Source: Chloroherpeton thalassium ATCC 35110 (GTDB lineage: Bacteria > Bacteroidota > Chlorobiia > Chlorobiales > Chloroherpetonaceae). Taken from it: a stretch of 64,000 nucleotides of DNA. The position numbers were made by a program, and so were the translations under genes. Below the pieces are notes generated by a model. It was not told where the DNA came from, made no database searches, and saw only the letters and a list, made by a program, of their open reading frames with translations. This document shows, one piece after another, positions 51,914 to 61,121 of the stretch (its first letter is position 1; each line of letters opens with the position of its first letter). The DNA is taken from the NCBI RefSeq assembly GCF_000020525.1, contig NC_011026.1, positions 434,001 through 498,000 on the forward strand, in the 5' to 3' direction.

Positions 51914-53155
51914 TTAAATTTTTCCGATTGCCTGAAAAAGCTCGGCCAACGCGCTCTCAGCCGCGAGGCGTTTTTCAAGCTCGTGAAGCTTGGCTTCGTA
52001 ATAGGCTTGTTTGCTGTCCAAAAATTCCAAGTAGCCGATGCTGCCCGCGGCGAAAGCTTTTTGCGCGGCATGAAAGGCTTGTTGCGCAAAGGGCAAATAG
52101 GTTTTGCGCGCGTTTTCAAGTTGGCTAACAGCGGCGGTGTAGTGCAGCGCGGCGTTTCGAACTTCAGTTTCGAGCTGGCGCTTGGCGTCTTCAAACGCGT
52201 ATTTGGCCGCCTCGCTGAGCGCTGCTTTCTCCTGAATATTTCCACGATCGCCAAACCAAAACCACACGGGCAAGGACAGCGTAATTTCGCCACCGGTAAA
52301 AGTGCGGTCAGGTTCGAGCGCCGGCGAAAAGCTTTGCCAAAAATATGCCAGCCGAATTTCCGGCAGCACTTCCGACCAAGCCGCTTGCGCCGTGCGGCTT
52401 TCAGCCAGCCATTCCTGCTTAGCCGATTGCAACGCGCCGCGCCCAGATTGCGCGATTTCGTGAAGCCCTGCTATTTGGAACACGGGAAAATCGCAGCGCA
52501 GCGTGTCGGTTAGTTGCAGCGTCGCGCCGAGCGGCAAGGCAAGCAACGTGCACAGGTTATTTTCCGCCGCGCCGTTTTGAGCGTTGGCCTCCTCAAGCAA
52601 ATTTTCGGCTTTGGCAAGCTCGGATTTTGCACGAAGCGCCTCCAGCGGACTTGTTTCCCCAACTTCTGCCAGTCGCGCGGATTTTTTCGCAAAGTCCTGC
52701 AACAGCGCAAGATTTTCCCGAAGCAACACCGCTTGCGAGCGCGAAAAAAGCACTTCGGCATAAGCCTTCCGAACGGCGGCAGCAACGCGCGTTTTTTGCT
52801 CAATCACGCGAAATGCCGCGGCGTCCGAAAGCGCGTGTTGCGCACCGGCGCGAAAGTAAGTCGTTAGCGGAAACTCAAAACTTTGCGCGATTTGCAATCG
52901 CTTGATTTCCTGCGCTTCGCCGGGCAATTCGTAAGGGGTTTTCTCTTTGTAAAAAGTGAGCTCTGTTTTTTCGGGGGAAATAACGGAAAGCGTGCGAGCG
53001 CTGACGGCCTCACTTTCGGCCTGCTCGGCTTTCAGCGAGAAGTTGTTTTTCAAAGCCAGTTCAATTGCTTGATCCGCCGAAAGCTGAATCCTTTCCTGAG
53101 CAAACAACGAGCCTGCAATAAATAACGTTAGGATTGATGTGAAAAAGTGTTTCAT
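51914..53155 (-). CDS. czcC: TolC-family outer-membrane channel, czcC-like
   Basis: About 413 residues from ATG 53155 (or 53164). Signal peptide (FFTSILTLFIAGSLFAQE), then two OEP halves. Examples are LSADQAIELALKNNFSLKAEQAE and, in the second half, EVRNAALHYTAAVSQLENARKTYLPFAQQAFHAAQKAFAAGSIGYLEFLDSKQAYYEAKLHELEKR, typical of Czc/Cus-type OMFs. It is the first gene of the efflux set. The intergenic region upstream has a perfect hairpin at 53278-53299. Confidence 0.92.
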   Translation of the reverse strand: MKHFFTSILTLFIAGSLFAQERIQLSADQAIELALKNNFSLKAEQAESEAVSARTLSVISPEKTELTFYKEKTPYELPGEAQEIKRLQIAQSFEFPLTTYFRAGAQHALSDAAAFRVIEQKTRVAAAVRKAYAEVLFSRSQAVLLRENLALLQDFAKKSARLAEVGETSPLEALRAKSELAKAENLLEEANAQNGAAENNLCTLLALPLGATLQLTDTLRCDFPVFQIAGLHEIAQSGRGALQSAKQEWLAESRTAQAAWSEVLPEIRLAYFWQSFSPALEPDRTFTGGEITLSLPVWFWFGDRGNIQEKAALSEAAKYAFEDAKRQLETEVRNAALHYTAAVSQLENARKTYLPFAQQAFHAAQKAFAAGSIGYLEFLDSKQAYYEAKLHELEKRLAAESALAELFQAIGKI

Positions 53156-53470
53156 AACGTGCATTCATGATATTAAAAAGCTTCATAGTTATATGACAAA
53201 GCTTGAGGGCATGGGTTTAACAAAAAATTCAAGTAGAATCAATTTGCCTAAAAATAAATTTTAAAAACCAAGGTATGATTTTTGAGCGAGGCTCAAAAAT
53301 GCGTTCCGAATTTGCGTTTCGCATCAAAGCAAAAAAGCAACCCGACGCCTGAAAAGCGCTGAATGGAAATTAGATCTCGCGAAAATGAAGATTTTGTCAG
53401 GGCTTATCGGGCTCGTATCTTTATTAAGAAGTTCAGAGAATTTTAACAAAAAGCGATTTTGGACAGCCCC
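53156..53470. other. Divergent promoter region between czcC and herA with a small hairpin
   Basis: A perfect 9-bp stem TTTTTGAGC / GCTCAAAAA with a 3-nt loop sits at 53278-53299. A second weak palindrome follows (GCGTTCC...GCGTTTCGC). Nothing else is recognised in ~315 bp. It must carry promoters for both directions. Confidence 0.5.
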
Positions 53471-55138
53471 ATGGAAAGAAAACATATCGGGAAAATTATT
53501 CGCGGCTCGCTGCTCGAAGGCTTGGAGATGAAGCTCGATGCGTTTGAGCATGTGGAAAGCGTCAAGGCCGGCAAGTTTGTCGTGGTTGAAGGCGAGCAGT
53601 ACGATTTTTTTTCCATCATCACCGACTTGCGCTTGGAGGCCACGAGCAACGCGCTTTTGAGCAATCCGCCGAGCCTTCAAAGCGATGTGCTGCGCGACAT
53701 CATCAGCGGGACGATTTCATATTCCGTCGTCAATTTGCGCCCGATGCTCATGCTTGAACGGCACTTATACCCGGAATTTGCCGCGCCGCTCGAACCCGTC
53801 AAAACGATTCCCTCGCACTTCGCCTTCGTCAGCGAGGCCACAGATGAGGACATCGCCAAAGTCTTCGGCAGCGAATCGGAAAATCAAAACGGGCGGAAAT
53901 TTTTCTACATCGGCACACCGCTCGACATGACGCAGCCCGTTTGTTTAGACCTCGAACGATTTTGCGAACGCAGCAGCGCCGTCTTCGGGCGAACCGGCAC
54001 GGGCAAAACCTTCATCACGCGCCTGTTGCTTGCCGGGCTGATTAAAACCGACGCGGCAGTTAATCTCGTTTTCGACATGCACAACGAGTACGGCACGAAA
54101 GGCACGTTTGAAGGACAAGGCGCGTCGTCGGTCAAGGGTTTGCAGCCACTTTTTGCCACAACGGGCAAGGTGAAAATTTATTCGCTCGATCCCGAATCCA
54201 CGCAGCGGCGCGGCGCTCACTGCGACCGGGAAGTGCGGCTGAGCATCGAACAAATCGAGCCGGACGACATCTTGCTTTTGCAAGAAGAACTTCGCTTAAA
54301 CCCGACCGCCGCCGAATATTCCAACATTTTGAAAAATCGCTACGGCAAAGATTGGCTCGCCCGCTTCATGGATTTGATGGAGGACGACGACGAAAAGGCG
54401 TTGGAAAATTTCGCCGCGCAAAACCATCTGTTGCCGAGTTCGCTCGAGGCGCTTTATCGCCGGCTCACGCGCCTTCGCGACATTTGCCAATTTCTTGATT
54501 TTTCGCCGAACAAAGGAAAATTGAACATCATCGAAGATTTGCTGAACGATCTTTCGCGCGGCACCAGCGTGGTAATGGAGTTCGGCAAATACGACAACAT
54601 GATGAGCTATTTGCTCGTCGCCAACATCATCACGCGGCGCGTCGAGGAGGCTTATAAGGAAAAAACCGACGTGTTTTTGCGAACCGGCAATGAGCTGGAC
54701 AAGCCGAAGCAACTTGTCATCACCATTGAAGAGGCGCATAAATTTTTAAATCCGAAATCGGCGCAGCAAACCTCGTTCGGTAAAATTGCCCGCGAGCTGA
54801 GAAAATATTTCGTCTCGCTGATGATTGTCGACCAGCGACCGTCGGGGATTTATGACGAAATTTTGAGCCAAATCGGGACAAAAATCGTGGCGGCGCTTTC
54901 CGACGAGCGCGACATCAACGCCGTCCTGACCGGCACGAGCAACCCGGGCGGGATGCGCAACATCTTGGCCAGCTTGGACACCAAACAGCAAGCCCTTGTG
55001 ATGGGACACGCCGTCCCGATGCCCGTCGTGATTCGCACACGCGACTACGACGAAAAATTTTACACCGATATGGGCTATACTGACCGTGAGGCTCGTAAAA
55101 GGAAAAATAAAGCTAATTTGAGCGATTTATACGATTAG
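53471..55138 (+). CDS. herA: HerA-like FtsK/VirB4-type ATPase
   Basis: About 555 residues from ATG 53471 (a TTG in frame at 53459 is less likely). N-terminal HAS-barrel (1-~110: IGKIIRGSLLEGLEMKLDAF..., VKAGKFVVVEGEQYDFFSII). P-loop GRTGTGKT (173-180), Walker B region QLVITIEEAHKFL, and DQRPSGIYDEILSQIGTKI near the end. The hexameric HerA pumps DNA with the NurA nuclease in archaeal end resection, or with SIR2/DUF4297-type partners in anti-phage systems. No nuclease-like gene is adjacent: the next gene is a small holin-like membrane protein. Confidence 0.92.
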   Translation: MERKHIGKIIRGSLLEGLEMKLDAFEHVESVKAGKFVVVEGEQYDFFSIITDLRLEATSNALLSNPPSLQSDVLRDIISGTISYSVVNLRPMLMLERHLYPEFAAPLEPVKTIPSHFAFVSEATDEDIAKVFGSESENQNGRKFFYIGTPLDMTQPVCLDLERFCERSSAVFGRTGTGKTFITRLLLAGLIKTDAAVNLVFDMHNEYGTKGTFEGQGASSVKGLQPLFATTGKVKIYSLDPESTQRRGAHCDREVRLSIEQIEPDDILLLQEELRLNPTAAEYSNILKNRYGKDWLARFMDLMEDDDEKALENFAAQNHLLPSSLEALYRRLTRLRDICQFLDFSPNKGKLNIIEDLLNDLSRGTSVVMEFGKYDNMMSYLLVANIITRRVEEAYKEKTDVFLRTGNELDKPKQLVITIEEAHKFLNPKSAQQTSFGKIARELRKYFVSLMIVDQRPSGIYDEILSQIGTKIVAALSDERDINAVLTGTSNPGGMRNILASLDTKQQALVMGHAVPMPVVIRTRDYDEKFYTDMGYTDREARKRKNKANLSDLYD

Positions 55139-55182
55139 CTGATTTTTCAAGGAGAAAAGTTCAACGAGAAAAGGAAAAAACA

Positions 55183-55524
55183 ATGAAACTCATTCTTTCG
55201 TGGATTATCAACGCTGTGGCGGTGTATGCAACGGCTTCTTTTTTGGACGGCATTTATGTGAAAAGCTTTTGGGCGGCCTTGATTGTGGCGCTGATTTTGG
55301 GACTGGTCAATACGATTATCAAGCCTATCCTGGTCTTTCTTTCGATGCCGTTCATTGTCCTAACGCTCGGTCTATTTTTGATTCTCATCAATGCGTTTAT
55401 GCTCTACATTGCATCGCAAGTCGTTGCGGGATTTGCGCTTGCGGGCTTTTGGCCGGCGGTCATCGGATCGATTTTCATCAGTGTCATTTCATGGATTTTA
55501 AGCACACTTTTCAACACAAAGTGA
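55183..55524 (+). CDS. Phage-holin-4-superfamily-like small membrane protein
   Basis: 113 residues with about four hydrophobic helices (KLILSWIINAVAVYATASFL, WAALIVALILGLVNTIIKPILVFLSMPFIVLTLGLFLILINAFMLYIAS...). The NTIIKPIL and LGLFLILINAF phrases match the Pfam holin_4_2 family of widespread bacterial membrane proteins, which are mostly not phage-derived. It follows herA by 44 bp; the pairing is probably coincidental. Confidence 0.85.
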   Translation: MKLILSWIINAVAVYATASFLDGIYVKSFWAALIVALILGLVNTIIKPILVFLSMPFIVLTLGLFLILINAFMLYIASQVVAGFALAGFWPAVIGSIFISVISWILSTLFNTK

Positions 55525-55582
55525 CTGCAATTTTCCAGAATTTCCGTTAGGAAACATTCATTTTTCAACAAAATCACTCATC

Positions 55583-56938
55583 ATGCTAAAAATCACCCAA
55601 TTGTTTTTGCTTGGCACGCTGCTTATTCAAACGGAGCTTGGCGCATTGCAGGCGCAAGATTTGGAGCGTAAATCGCTTGCGGTTACGGTTTATAACGCCA
55701 ATTTTGGCATTGTGAAAGATGTTCGTGAAGCTCAAATGAAATCTGGCATTTCAGAAATTCGCCTTACAGATGTTGCTGCACAAATCGATCCGACAAGTGT
55801 TTTGGTAAAATCGCAAGGTTCGATCATCGAGCAAAATTTCCGCTACGACCTTGCAAGCCTTTCAAAAATTCTTGAGCGCTACATCGAAAAAGAAATTCGC
55901 TTGATCGGCGAAGACAAAGAATTGCTGGAAGGCACGCTCCTTTCTGTGCAAGGAAACTCGGTGGTTTTGAGAAAAAAGGACGGCGGACTGTTGCTCATTC
56001 CGAGCATTGATGATTATCGCCTATCGGTGGAGGCGCTGCCCGACGGATTGATCACCAAGCCCACGCTGGTTTGGCTGGTGAATTCAAAAAAAAGTGGCAA
56101 GGAAAATCTGGAGGTTTCCTACAAAACCTACGGAATTCGCTGGCACGCGGAATATGTTGCGTTGCTAAATCCTAACGATGAGCAAATGGAGTTGAAAGCG
56201 TGGGTTAGCGTTGAAAATAATTCCGGCGCGAGTTATCCGAACGCGAAACTGAAATTGGTCGCGGGCGATGTGAATCAAGTTTCTACGCAGCCCGTGCTGG
56301 CTAAAGCGGAACGCGCAACTTTCGGGGCGGCGGTAGCGGACGAGGCGCAATTTCAGGAGAACTCGTTTTTTGAATATCACATCTACACGCTTGAGCGCCC
56401 GGCAACGCTCATGGAAAATGAGGTTAAGCAAATCTCGCTTTTTGAAGCCGATGGCGTGCGCGTCAAGAAAAAATATCTGTATCGCGGTGGAAATAGCAAG
56501 GTTTCCGTGGCGATTGAATTTCAAAACGACAAATCATCAGGGCTTGGCCAGCCCATGCCGAAAGGAACCGTTCGCGTGATGAAGTCGGATGGCCAGTCGC
56601 TTGAATTTATCGGCGAGGATGAACTTGATCACACGCCGCTGAAGGAAAAAGTGAATTTGAAAATTGGCGATGCGTTTGATGTTGTGGCCGAAGAAGTTCG
56701 CGAAAATTATAAGCGCATTTCGCAGTCGGTAAATGAGCAGACCTACAAAGTCACGCTGAAGAATCGCAAGAAGGAAAATATTTCGGTTGAAGTCGAGCGC
56801 TACTTGGGCTTGAATTGGGAAATTTTGGATTCGTCATTGAAATACGAAAAAAAGGACGCTTCCAGAGTTGTGTTTGATGTGCCGGTCAAAAGCGATAGCG
56901 AAACCGTTTTAAAATTCACTGTTCGCTATGTGAATTAA
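55583..56938 (+). CDS. Exported DUF4139-domain protein
   Basis: 451 residues. Signal peptide (LFLLGTLLIQTELGALQAQ), then a DUF4139-type beta-rich protein: SLAVTVYNANFGIVKDVREAQMKSGISEIRLTDVAAQIDPTSV, SYKTYGIRWHAEYVALLNPNDEQMELKAWVSVENNSGASYPNAKLKLVAGDVNQV and a C-terminal Ig-like end. Role unknown. The same family occurs in envelope/mucoidy operons. Confidence 0.88.
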   Translation: MLKITQLFLLGTLLIQTELGALQAQDLERKSLAVTVYNANFGIVKDVREAQMKSGISEIRLTDVAAQIDPTSVLVKSQGSIIEQNFRYDLASLSKILERYIEKEIRLIGEDKELLEGTLLSVQGNSVVLRKKDGGLLLIPSIDDYRLSVEALPDGLITKPTLVWLVNSKKSGKENLEVSYKTYGIRWHAEYVALLNPNDEQMELKAWVSVENNSGASYPNAKLKLVAGDVNQVSTQPVLAKAERATFGAAVADEAQFQENSFFEYHIYTLERPATLMENEVKQISLFEADGVRVKKKYLYRGGNSKVSVAIEFQNDKSSGLGQPMPKGTVRVMKSDGQSLEFIGEDELDHTPLKEKVNLKIGDAFDVVAEEVRENYKRISQSVNEQTYKVTLKNRKKENISVEVERYLGLNWEILDSSLKYEKKDASRVVFDVPVKSDSETVLKFTVRYVN

Positions 56939-56990
56939 AGAGGCATCCGCCCAAACACGCGCTGAATTTTATAGCAAACTGGATATGACG

Positions 56991-57050
56991 GTCTCGTGCG
57001 ATGTGAATCAATCTTTTTTTGACAAAAAGCATTTTTGCATCGTGCGAGAC
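56991..57050. terminator. Hairpin between convergent genes
   Basis: GTCTCGTGCGATG and CATCGTGCGAGAC pair over 13 positions (two G-U in RNA) around a 25-nt T/A-rich loop, followed by TTTTGGGTTTT. It lies in the gap between DUF4139 (+) and the outer-membrane protein (-). Confidence 0.65.
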
Positions 57051-57071
57051 TTTTGGGTTTTCTGGCGCAAA

Positions 57072-58031
57072 TTAATGGAGTGCGAATCCGAGCAAATAAG
57101 TTTCTCCCGACATGGCCGCTTTTCCAGAAACGCGATTTATATAATCGAACGAAACACTCACAACACGCGAAAAGCTAAACTCAAAGCCGAGCGCAAGCTG
57201 CGTGTAGGCCTCATCGCCAATTACAGACACAGAAGCATCGACATCGCCTGTTGAGTAATCGACATCGCTATAAGATAAGCCCACCACATTGTTTGTGCCG
57301 TCAGGCGAAGCGGAAATGCCGCCAACACTGGTTCGCAGCACAAGCTCCTTTGACACGCCAACCCGAAACTCAAGCAAGTAGGGAAGTTCATCGTCCAACC
57401 CGCCACCACGCATGCGATATCCCACCAAACCCGTGAGCGCGGCTGGAGAACCCCATGCCGAAACATCCAGTCGCGGCAAGAGCAAAAGCTCATAGTCCAT
57501 AGCGCCAGTGCCAGTTGGAATCGTTGTTGTCACATCGCCTGTCGGCAACTTTATACCGGGCTGCAATCCCGAGCTAAATGCGCCAACAATCGTTTGTTGC
57601 TGCCAAAGCTTAATCCGACCTGAAACCCAAAGTTCGCTAAACGCATCGGTTTTAATGGAACGAAATCGCGCTGGATCGGTGGGACGCACGTCTAAATCGG
57701 TATATTTTGTTGAAAAATTACGATAGCCCAGCCAAACAACCAGCGTCCAAAAATTCGAAATGCCTCTTTCATACTGGACGCTAATAGTTGTCTCGTAAAA
57801 TTTTCCGCCAGAAGTGCTTTCGCTGCTAAACAAGTCGCGTTTATCACCAGTAGCAGCAAATTCGGTTGTCGTCGAAAAAAAAGCGGCTTGAAAACCTGTA
57901 TAACCTTCGCCTTCAGGGTAAGGCAAAACTTGCGAAGCGGGATGAATTCGCGGTAAACCGGCAAATGCAGGCAAGGCGACGCTGAACGTCCAAAAGAATA
58001 CAAAGGAAATCGCGACGGTAAAACGAGCCAT
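57072..58031 (-). CDS. Outer-membrane beta-barrel protein
   Basis: 319 residues. Signal peptide (ISFVFFWTFSVALPAFAG), then ~12 amphipathic strands (for example TTISVQYERGISNFWTLVVWLGYRNF, IKLWQQQTIVGAFSSGLQPGIKLP, LLEFRVGVSKELVLRTSVGG) and a terminal LLGFALH. A transporter/phenol-degradation-like (meta-pathway) barrel is a possible family. It is downstream of murI on the same strand with a 188-bp gap. Confidence 0.78.
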   Translation of the reverse strand: MARFTVAISFVFFWTFSVALPAFAGLPRIHPASQVLPYPEGEGYTGFQAAFFSTTTEFAATGDKRDLFSSESTSGGKFYETTISVQYERGISNFWTLVVWLGYRNFSTKYTDLDVRPTDPARFRSIKTDAFSELWVSGRIKLWQQQTIVGAFSSGLQPGIKLPTGDVTTTIPTGTGAMDYELLLLPRLDVSAWGSPAALTGLVGYRMRGGGLDDELPYLLEFRVGVSKELVLRTSVGGISASPDGTNNVVGLSYSDVDYSTGDVDASVSVIGDEAYTQLALGFEFSFSRVVSVSFDYINRVSGKAAMSGETYLLGFALH

Positions 58032-58219
58032 ATTTTTTTATCATTAAAGAGTTAGCCTTGCAATCGTGTTCGCAAATATAGCCAAGCGACGCGGTGCGGA
58101 CAACCCTTTTGACTCGCCCGCATCGCCTTTAACATGACACGCCAAAAAACTTTTTCAAAGCGTCACTCAGATAAAAATCGGCTCATCAGAAAATTTTATA
58201 CAGAAATTGGCGAGGGAAA

Positions 58220-59056
58220 TTACATCTCAACCAGTTCGACATCGGGAAGACTTAGGCCGAGAAAAAGCTCGAACATGGTTTTAAATTTTTGTGGCAAATC
58301 GCTCACCAGCACTTTTGGCAACGCTTGATTGATCTCGCGATTCAGCAAGGATTTTTCCCGCAGCAAGTTTTCAACTTCCATCGCAACCGCTTCTGCCGAA
58401 TCGATAATGACAACGTTTTTGCCAGTCACTTCTGCCAACATTGATTTTAAAATCGGATAATGCGTGCAACCCAAAACCAACGAGTCGATTTTTTTGACGA
58501 GTAGTTCGGTGAGATATTCCGTGGCAATGAGCTTTGTTGCCTGATGCGAAATGAAGCCTTCTTCAGCAAGCGGCACAAAAAGTGGGCAGGCTTTGGAGTA
58601 GACTTCAGCCTCACAGTCAAGTTTTGAAATTTCTAACGGATAGGCATTCGATGAAATGGTAGCAATCGTTCCGATGACACCGATGTGCTTGGTTTGGCTA
58701 TATTTCACGGCCAGGTTTGCGCCAGCCTTGAGCACGCCTAAAACTGGCAGGCCGCCCGACTCGTGCTCTACCACATCCAGCGCAAGAGCCGAAACCGTAT
58801 TGCAGGCGACCACAATCATTTTCGGCTGATATTTCAACAGCAAACGCGTGTCTTCAGCTGCATAGCGACGAACGGTTACTTGCGACTTTGTGCCATAAGG
58901 AACACGCGCCGTGTCGCCAAAATAAATCAGTCGCTCGTTGGGCAAGCGCTCGCGAATTTTTCGGACAACGGTGAGGCCACCGATGCCAGAATCAAAAATG
59001 CCAATTGGCCGTTCGGCCTTGAGATTTAGCGTTTCCGCTGATGTTTGAAGATTCAT
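58220..59056 (-). CDS. murI: Glutamate racemase
   Basis: 278 residues. Supplies D-glutamate for peptidoglycan. [45 protein letters not shown] (first catalytic Cys) and [10 protein letters not shown] (second catalytic Cys) are all present and intact. The C-terminus continues with a short helical tail. The upstream TPR-like gene is only 27 bp away. Confidence 0.96.
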   Translation of the reverse strand: MNLQTSAETLNLKAERPIGIFDSGIGGLTVVRKIRERLPNERLIYFGDTARVPYGTKSQVTVRRYAAEDTRLLLKYQPKMIVVACNTVSALALDVVEHESGGLPVLGVLKAGANLAVKYSQTKHIGVIGTIATISSNAYPLEISKLDCEAEVYSKACPLFVPLAEEGFISHQATKLIATEYLTELLVKKIDSLVLGCTHYPILKSMLAEVTGKNVVIIDSAEAVAMEVENLLREKSLLNREINQALPKVLVSDLPQKFKTMFELFLGLSLPDVELVEM

Positions 59057-59083
59057 TCAACTCTAAACTTAAAAACCGTCTAC

Positions 59084-60430
59084 CTATTGATAATTGGCAA
59101 TTCGCCGTGAAAAATAGGCTTCAAATCCTTCGTTTGTTTGGTGCGTTTTTTCATAAACGTCTCGCAAACTTTCCTTTGTCCACTTTAGCCCCAAAATATA
59201 CGCTTTAAAGTATAAATCCTCAGCCTTCTGATATTTATGAAGCAACTCCCAACAACGCGCTTCCAACGCATAAAGCTCGCCGTCAATTTTCATATTTCGG
59301 TTGGCGCTATATCCATTTTTGAGTGCGGCCAAAGCTTTGTCGGTGTTTTCAAGCGCCATGTAGCTAACTGCCAACATTTTGGTTAAATATGGCCAAAGCA
59401 AAGGATATTGCTGTCCCGCCATTCTATCTTGAAAATACACGGCATCCGGCTGCTCCATCTGCATCAGCTCGCGAGCTTTGAGCGCATTTTCAATGGCTTT
59501 GTCATAGTTTAATCGCGCAAGATAAGCGCTTGCCGCGTTGTAGTAAATCATTGGAACATTGCCATGGCGACGGGTTTGCTCCGCAATGAAATTTTCAATG
59601 TCTTCAGCTGAGGCTTCATCATGACTGAGCAAATAGCCGTACTCGAAAAGATTTTCTGCCGATAGGTTGTTTGTGAAGTATCGAACGGCCAGTTCCTGAA
59701 CATCCTGAGGCAGCGACCAGCCACCTTCAGCAGCAATATCAGCACTGGCTTCATAGGTTTTTAGAAAATAGTGCGAGTGCGGAAAATCTTCCTCATAGCG
59801 CCCAAAACAGTGGCTGATGCGATCAGTATTTTGCATTTTCGCATACGCCCAAATGACGGCGTAGTAAAATTCTGCATTCCTTTTTTTGCCAAGATAGGCT
59901 TCAAGCGTGCCGGGCAGTTGCTGCTTTAACGCCGATGGCGAATCATATTTTTCGGTTATTTCCCAAGATTGCAAAAGCGCCTCGTAGCTATCGGGATACG
60001 CCGCAAACTCTTCTTTGATCATGCTCTTGGCGTTTGGCGTCACGCCAGGCCCGATCAAGCGAGCTCGCCGAACAAAGTTTCCTTTTTTGTCCAAAATGCG
60101 CAAAACGGTTGGGTCAATCAGCGCCGTGTCCTTTGTGGCATAAATAAAATGCACGCGTGCTGCACCTTTGGGGATAGAAAATGTGGCGGCAAACGCATCG
60201 GCTTGTTTTTTCATTTGAAAAACATGAACGCTATTTTCATCCGATTCTACTTGCTGAAAATCCACTTGAACTCTTGCCCAAACCGATTGAGCAGGTTTGA
60301 AATATTTATCGGAGATTGAAATGGCAATGCGTTCGCCCTCGTGCGCGGTTTCTGGAACTTTTGCCTGAAGTGAGCTGGCCGAAACCGCTCCAAATAAAAA
60401 ACAAATAGCAAAAAGCTGCGCAAGTTTCAT
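59084..60430 (-). CDS. Exported TPR-like protein
   Basis: 448 residues. Signal peptide (LAQLFAICFLFGAVSASSLQA), an Ig-like N-terminal part (~30-130: VWARVQVDFQQVES..., FVRRARLIGPGVTPNAKSMI) and then a TPR-like helical part (~150-440; for example YYNAASAYLARLNYDKAIENALKARELM, AVSYMALENTDKALAALKNGY). No enzyme motif. Role unknown, presumably a periplasmic docking protein. Confidence 0.82.
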   Translation of the reverse strand: MKLAQLFAICFLFGAVSASSLQAKVPETAHEGERIAISISDKYFKPAQSVWARVQVDFQQVESDENSVHVFQMKKQADAFAATFSIPKGAARVHFIYATKDTALIDPTVLRILDKKGNFVRRARLIGPGVTPNAKSMIKEEFAAYPDSYEALLQSWEITEKYDSPSALKQQLPGTLEAYLGKKRNAEFYYAVIWAYAKMQNTDRISHCFGRYEEDFPHSHYFLKTYEASADIAAEGGWSLPQDVQELAVRYFTNNLSAENLFEYGYLLSHDEASAEDIENFIAEQTRRHGNVPMIYYNAASAYLARLNYDKAIENALKARELMQMEQPDAVYFQDRMAGQQYPLLWPYLTKMLAVSYMALENTDKALAALKNGYSANRNMKIDGELYALEARCWELLHKYQKAEDLYFKAYILGLKWTKESLRDVYEKTHQTNEGFEAYFSRRIANYQ

Positions 60431-60593
60431 AGCAGTGGCTTTTGGTTGTACAAAGAAGCTCTTAAGTCACGATGTTTATACCATTTCAGGAGGGAGAAGA
60501 TTCAGCTGAGCCAATCGCAAATCCTGTCGGTTTTATCGACTTTTCAGTCTACATGCGCTGAATTCTGGCGATTGAAAAAAGGGTGTAAACTCA

Positions 60594-60620
60594 CAAAGCC
60601 TTTCGAATAGAAAGGCTTTG
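60594..60620. terminator. Perfect 11-bp hairpin (CAAAGCCTTTC/GAAAGGCTTTG)
   Basis: An 11-bp perfect stem with a 5-nt loop lies 47 bp beyond the FmdB-type stop codon. No T tract follows on either strand, so termination is uncertain. Confidence 0.5.
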
Positions 60621-60666
60621 CGAAAACGAGTATTTGTTCAGTCAGCATCCTTACAGGATTCAACCA

Positions 60667-60912
60667 TTATAAGTTGCAAGCGCCGTTAGCACACGCACAT
60701 GGAGGGGCTGCAGCCTGAGATTTTGAAGCGTTTTTATAATCTGTGTTGTAAAAGCCGCTTCCTTTAAGCATAAAACCACCACCTGCTGAAATAACACGCT
60801 TAAGCTGCTCTGCTCCACATTCTGGACAAACTGTCAGAGGCTCGTCGTTCATGCTTTGAAAGGCTTCAAGTTCGTGGCTACAGCTGCTGCAACGATACTG
60901 ATATGTTGGCAT
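60667..60912 (-). CDS. FmdB-family zinc-ribbon protein
   Basis: 81 residues. [21 protein letters not shown], then CPECG, a typical FmdB zinc ribbon, followed by [17 protein letters not shown]. The C-terminus is Cys-rich ([13 protein letters not shown]), a second possible metal site not typical of the core family. FmdB-like proteins are small regulators or zinc adaptors of uncertain role. Confidence 0.92.
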   Translation of the reverse strand: MPTYQYRCSSCSHELEAFQSMNDEPLTVCPECGAEQLKRVISAGGGFMLKGSGFYNTDYKNASKSQAAAPPCACANGACNL

Positions 60913-61059
60913 AGGGTATTCCTCCTTGATAAGAATTTGAATATCAAAAGTTTATAGTAAAAAACGCCCGAAAGTTTAGCTTAATTCACGAGCGAATATA
61001 ACATGCGCTCCTTGAAAACGCAACATGCGCCAAGAATGTTTCAGCCCTGAAACAGCAAA

Positions 61060-61091
61060 GCCTCGCTCACTTTGCAAGATGAGAACGAGGC
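61060..61091 (-). terminator. Terminator-like hairpin downstream of the outer-membrane protein
   Basis: GCCTCG...CGAGGC with additional pairing (TCTCATC / GTGAGC) forms a stem in the 209-bp gap 3' of the 61122 gene, read on the minus strand. T-tract is poor. Confidence 0.45.
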
Positions 61092-61121
61092 GCTGATTTA
61101 AAATTTTTGGGAACTCGCGGT

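Noticed and set aside
55183-55524. Phage holin and prophage remnant
   Set aside because: Holin_4_2-type proteins are common chromosomal membrane proteins and no other phage gene is near.
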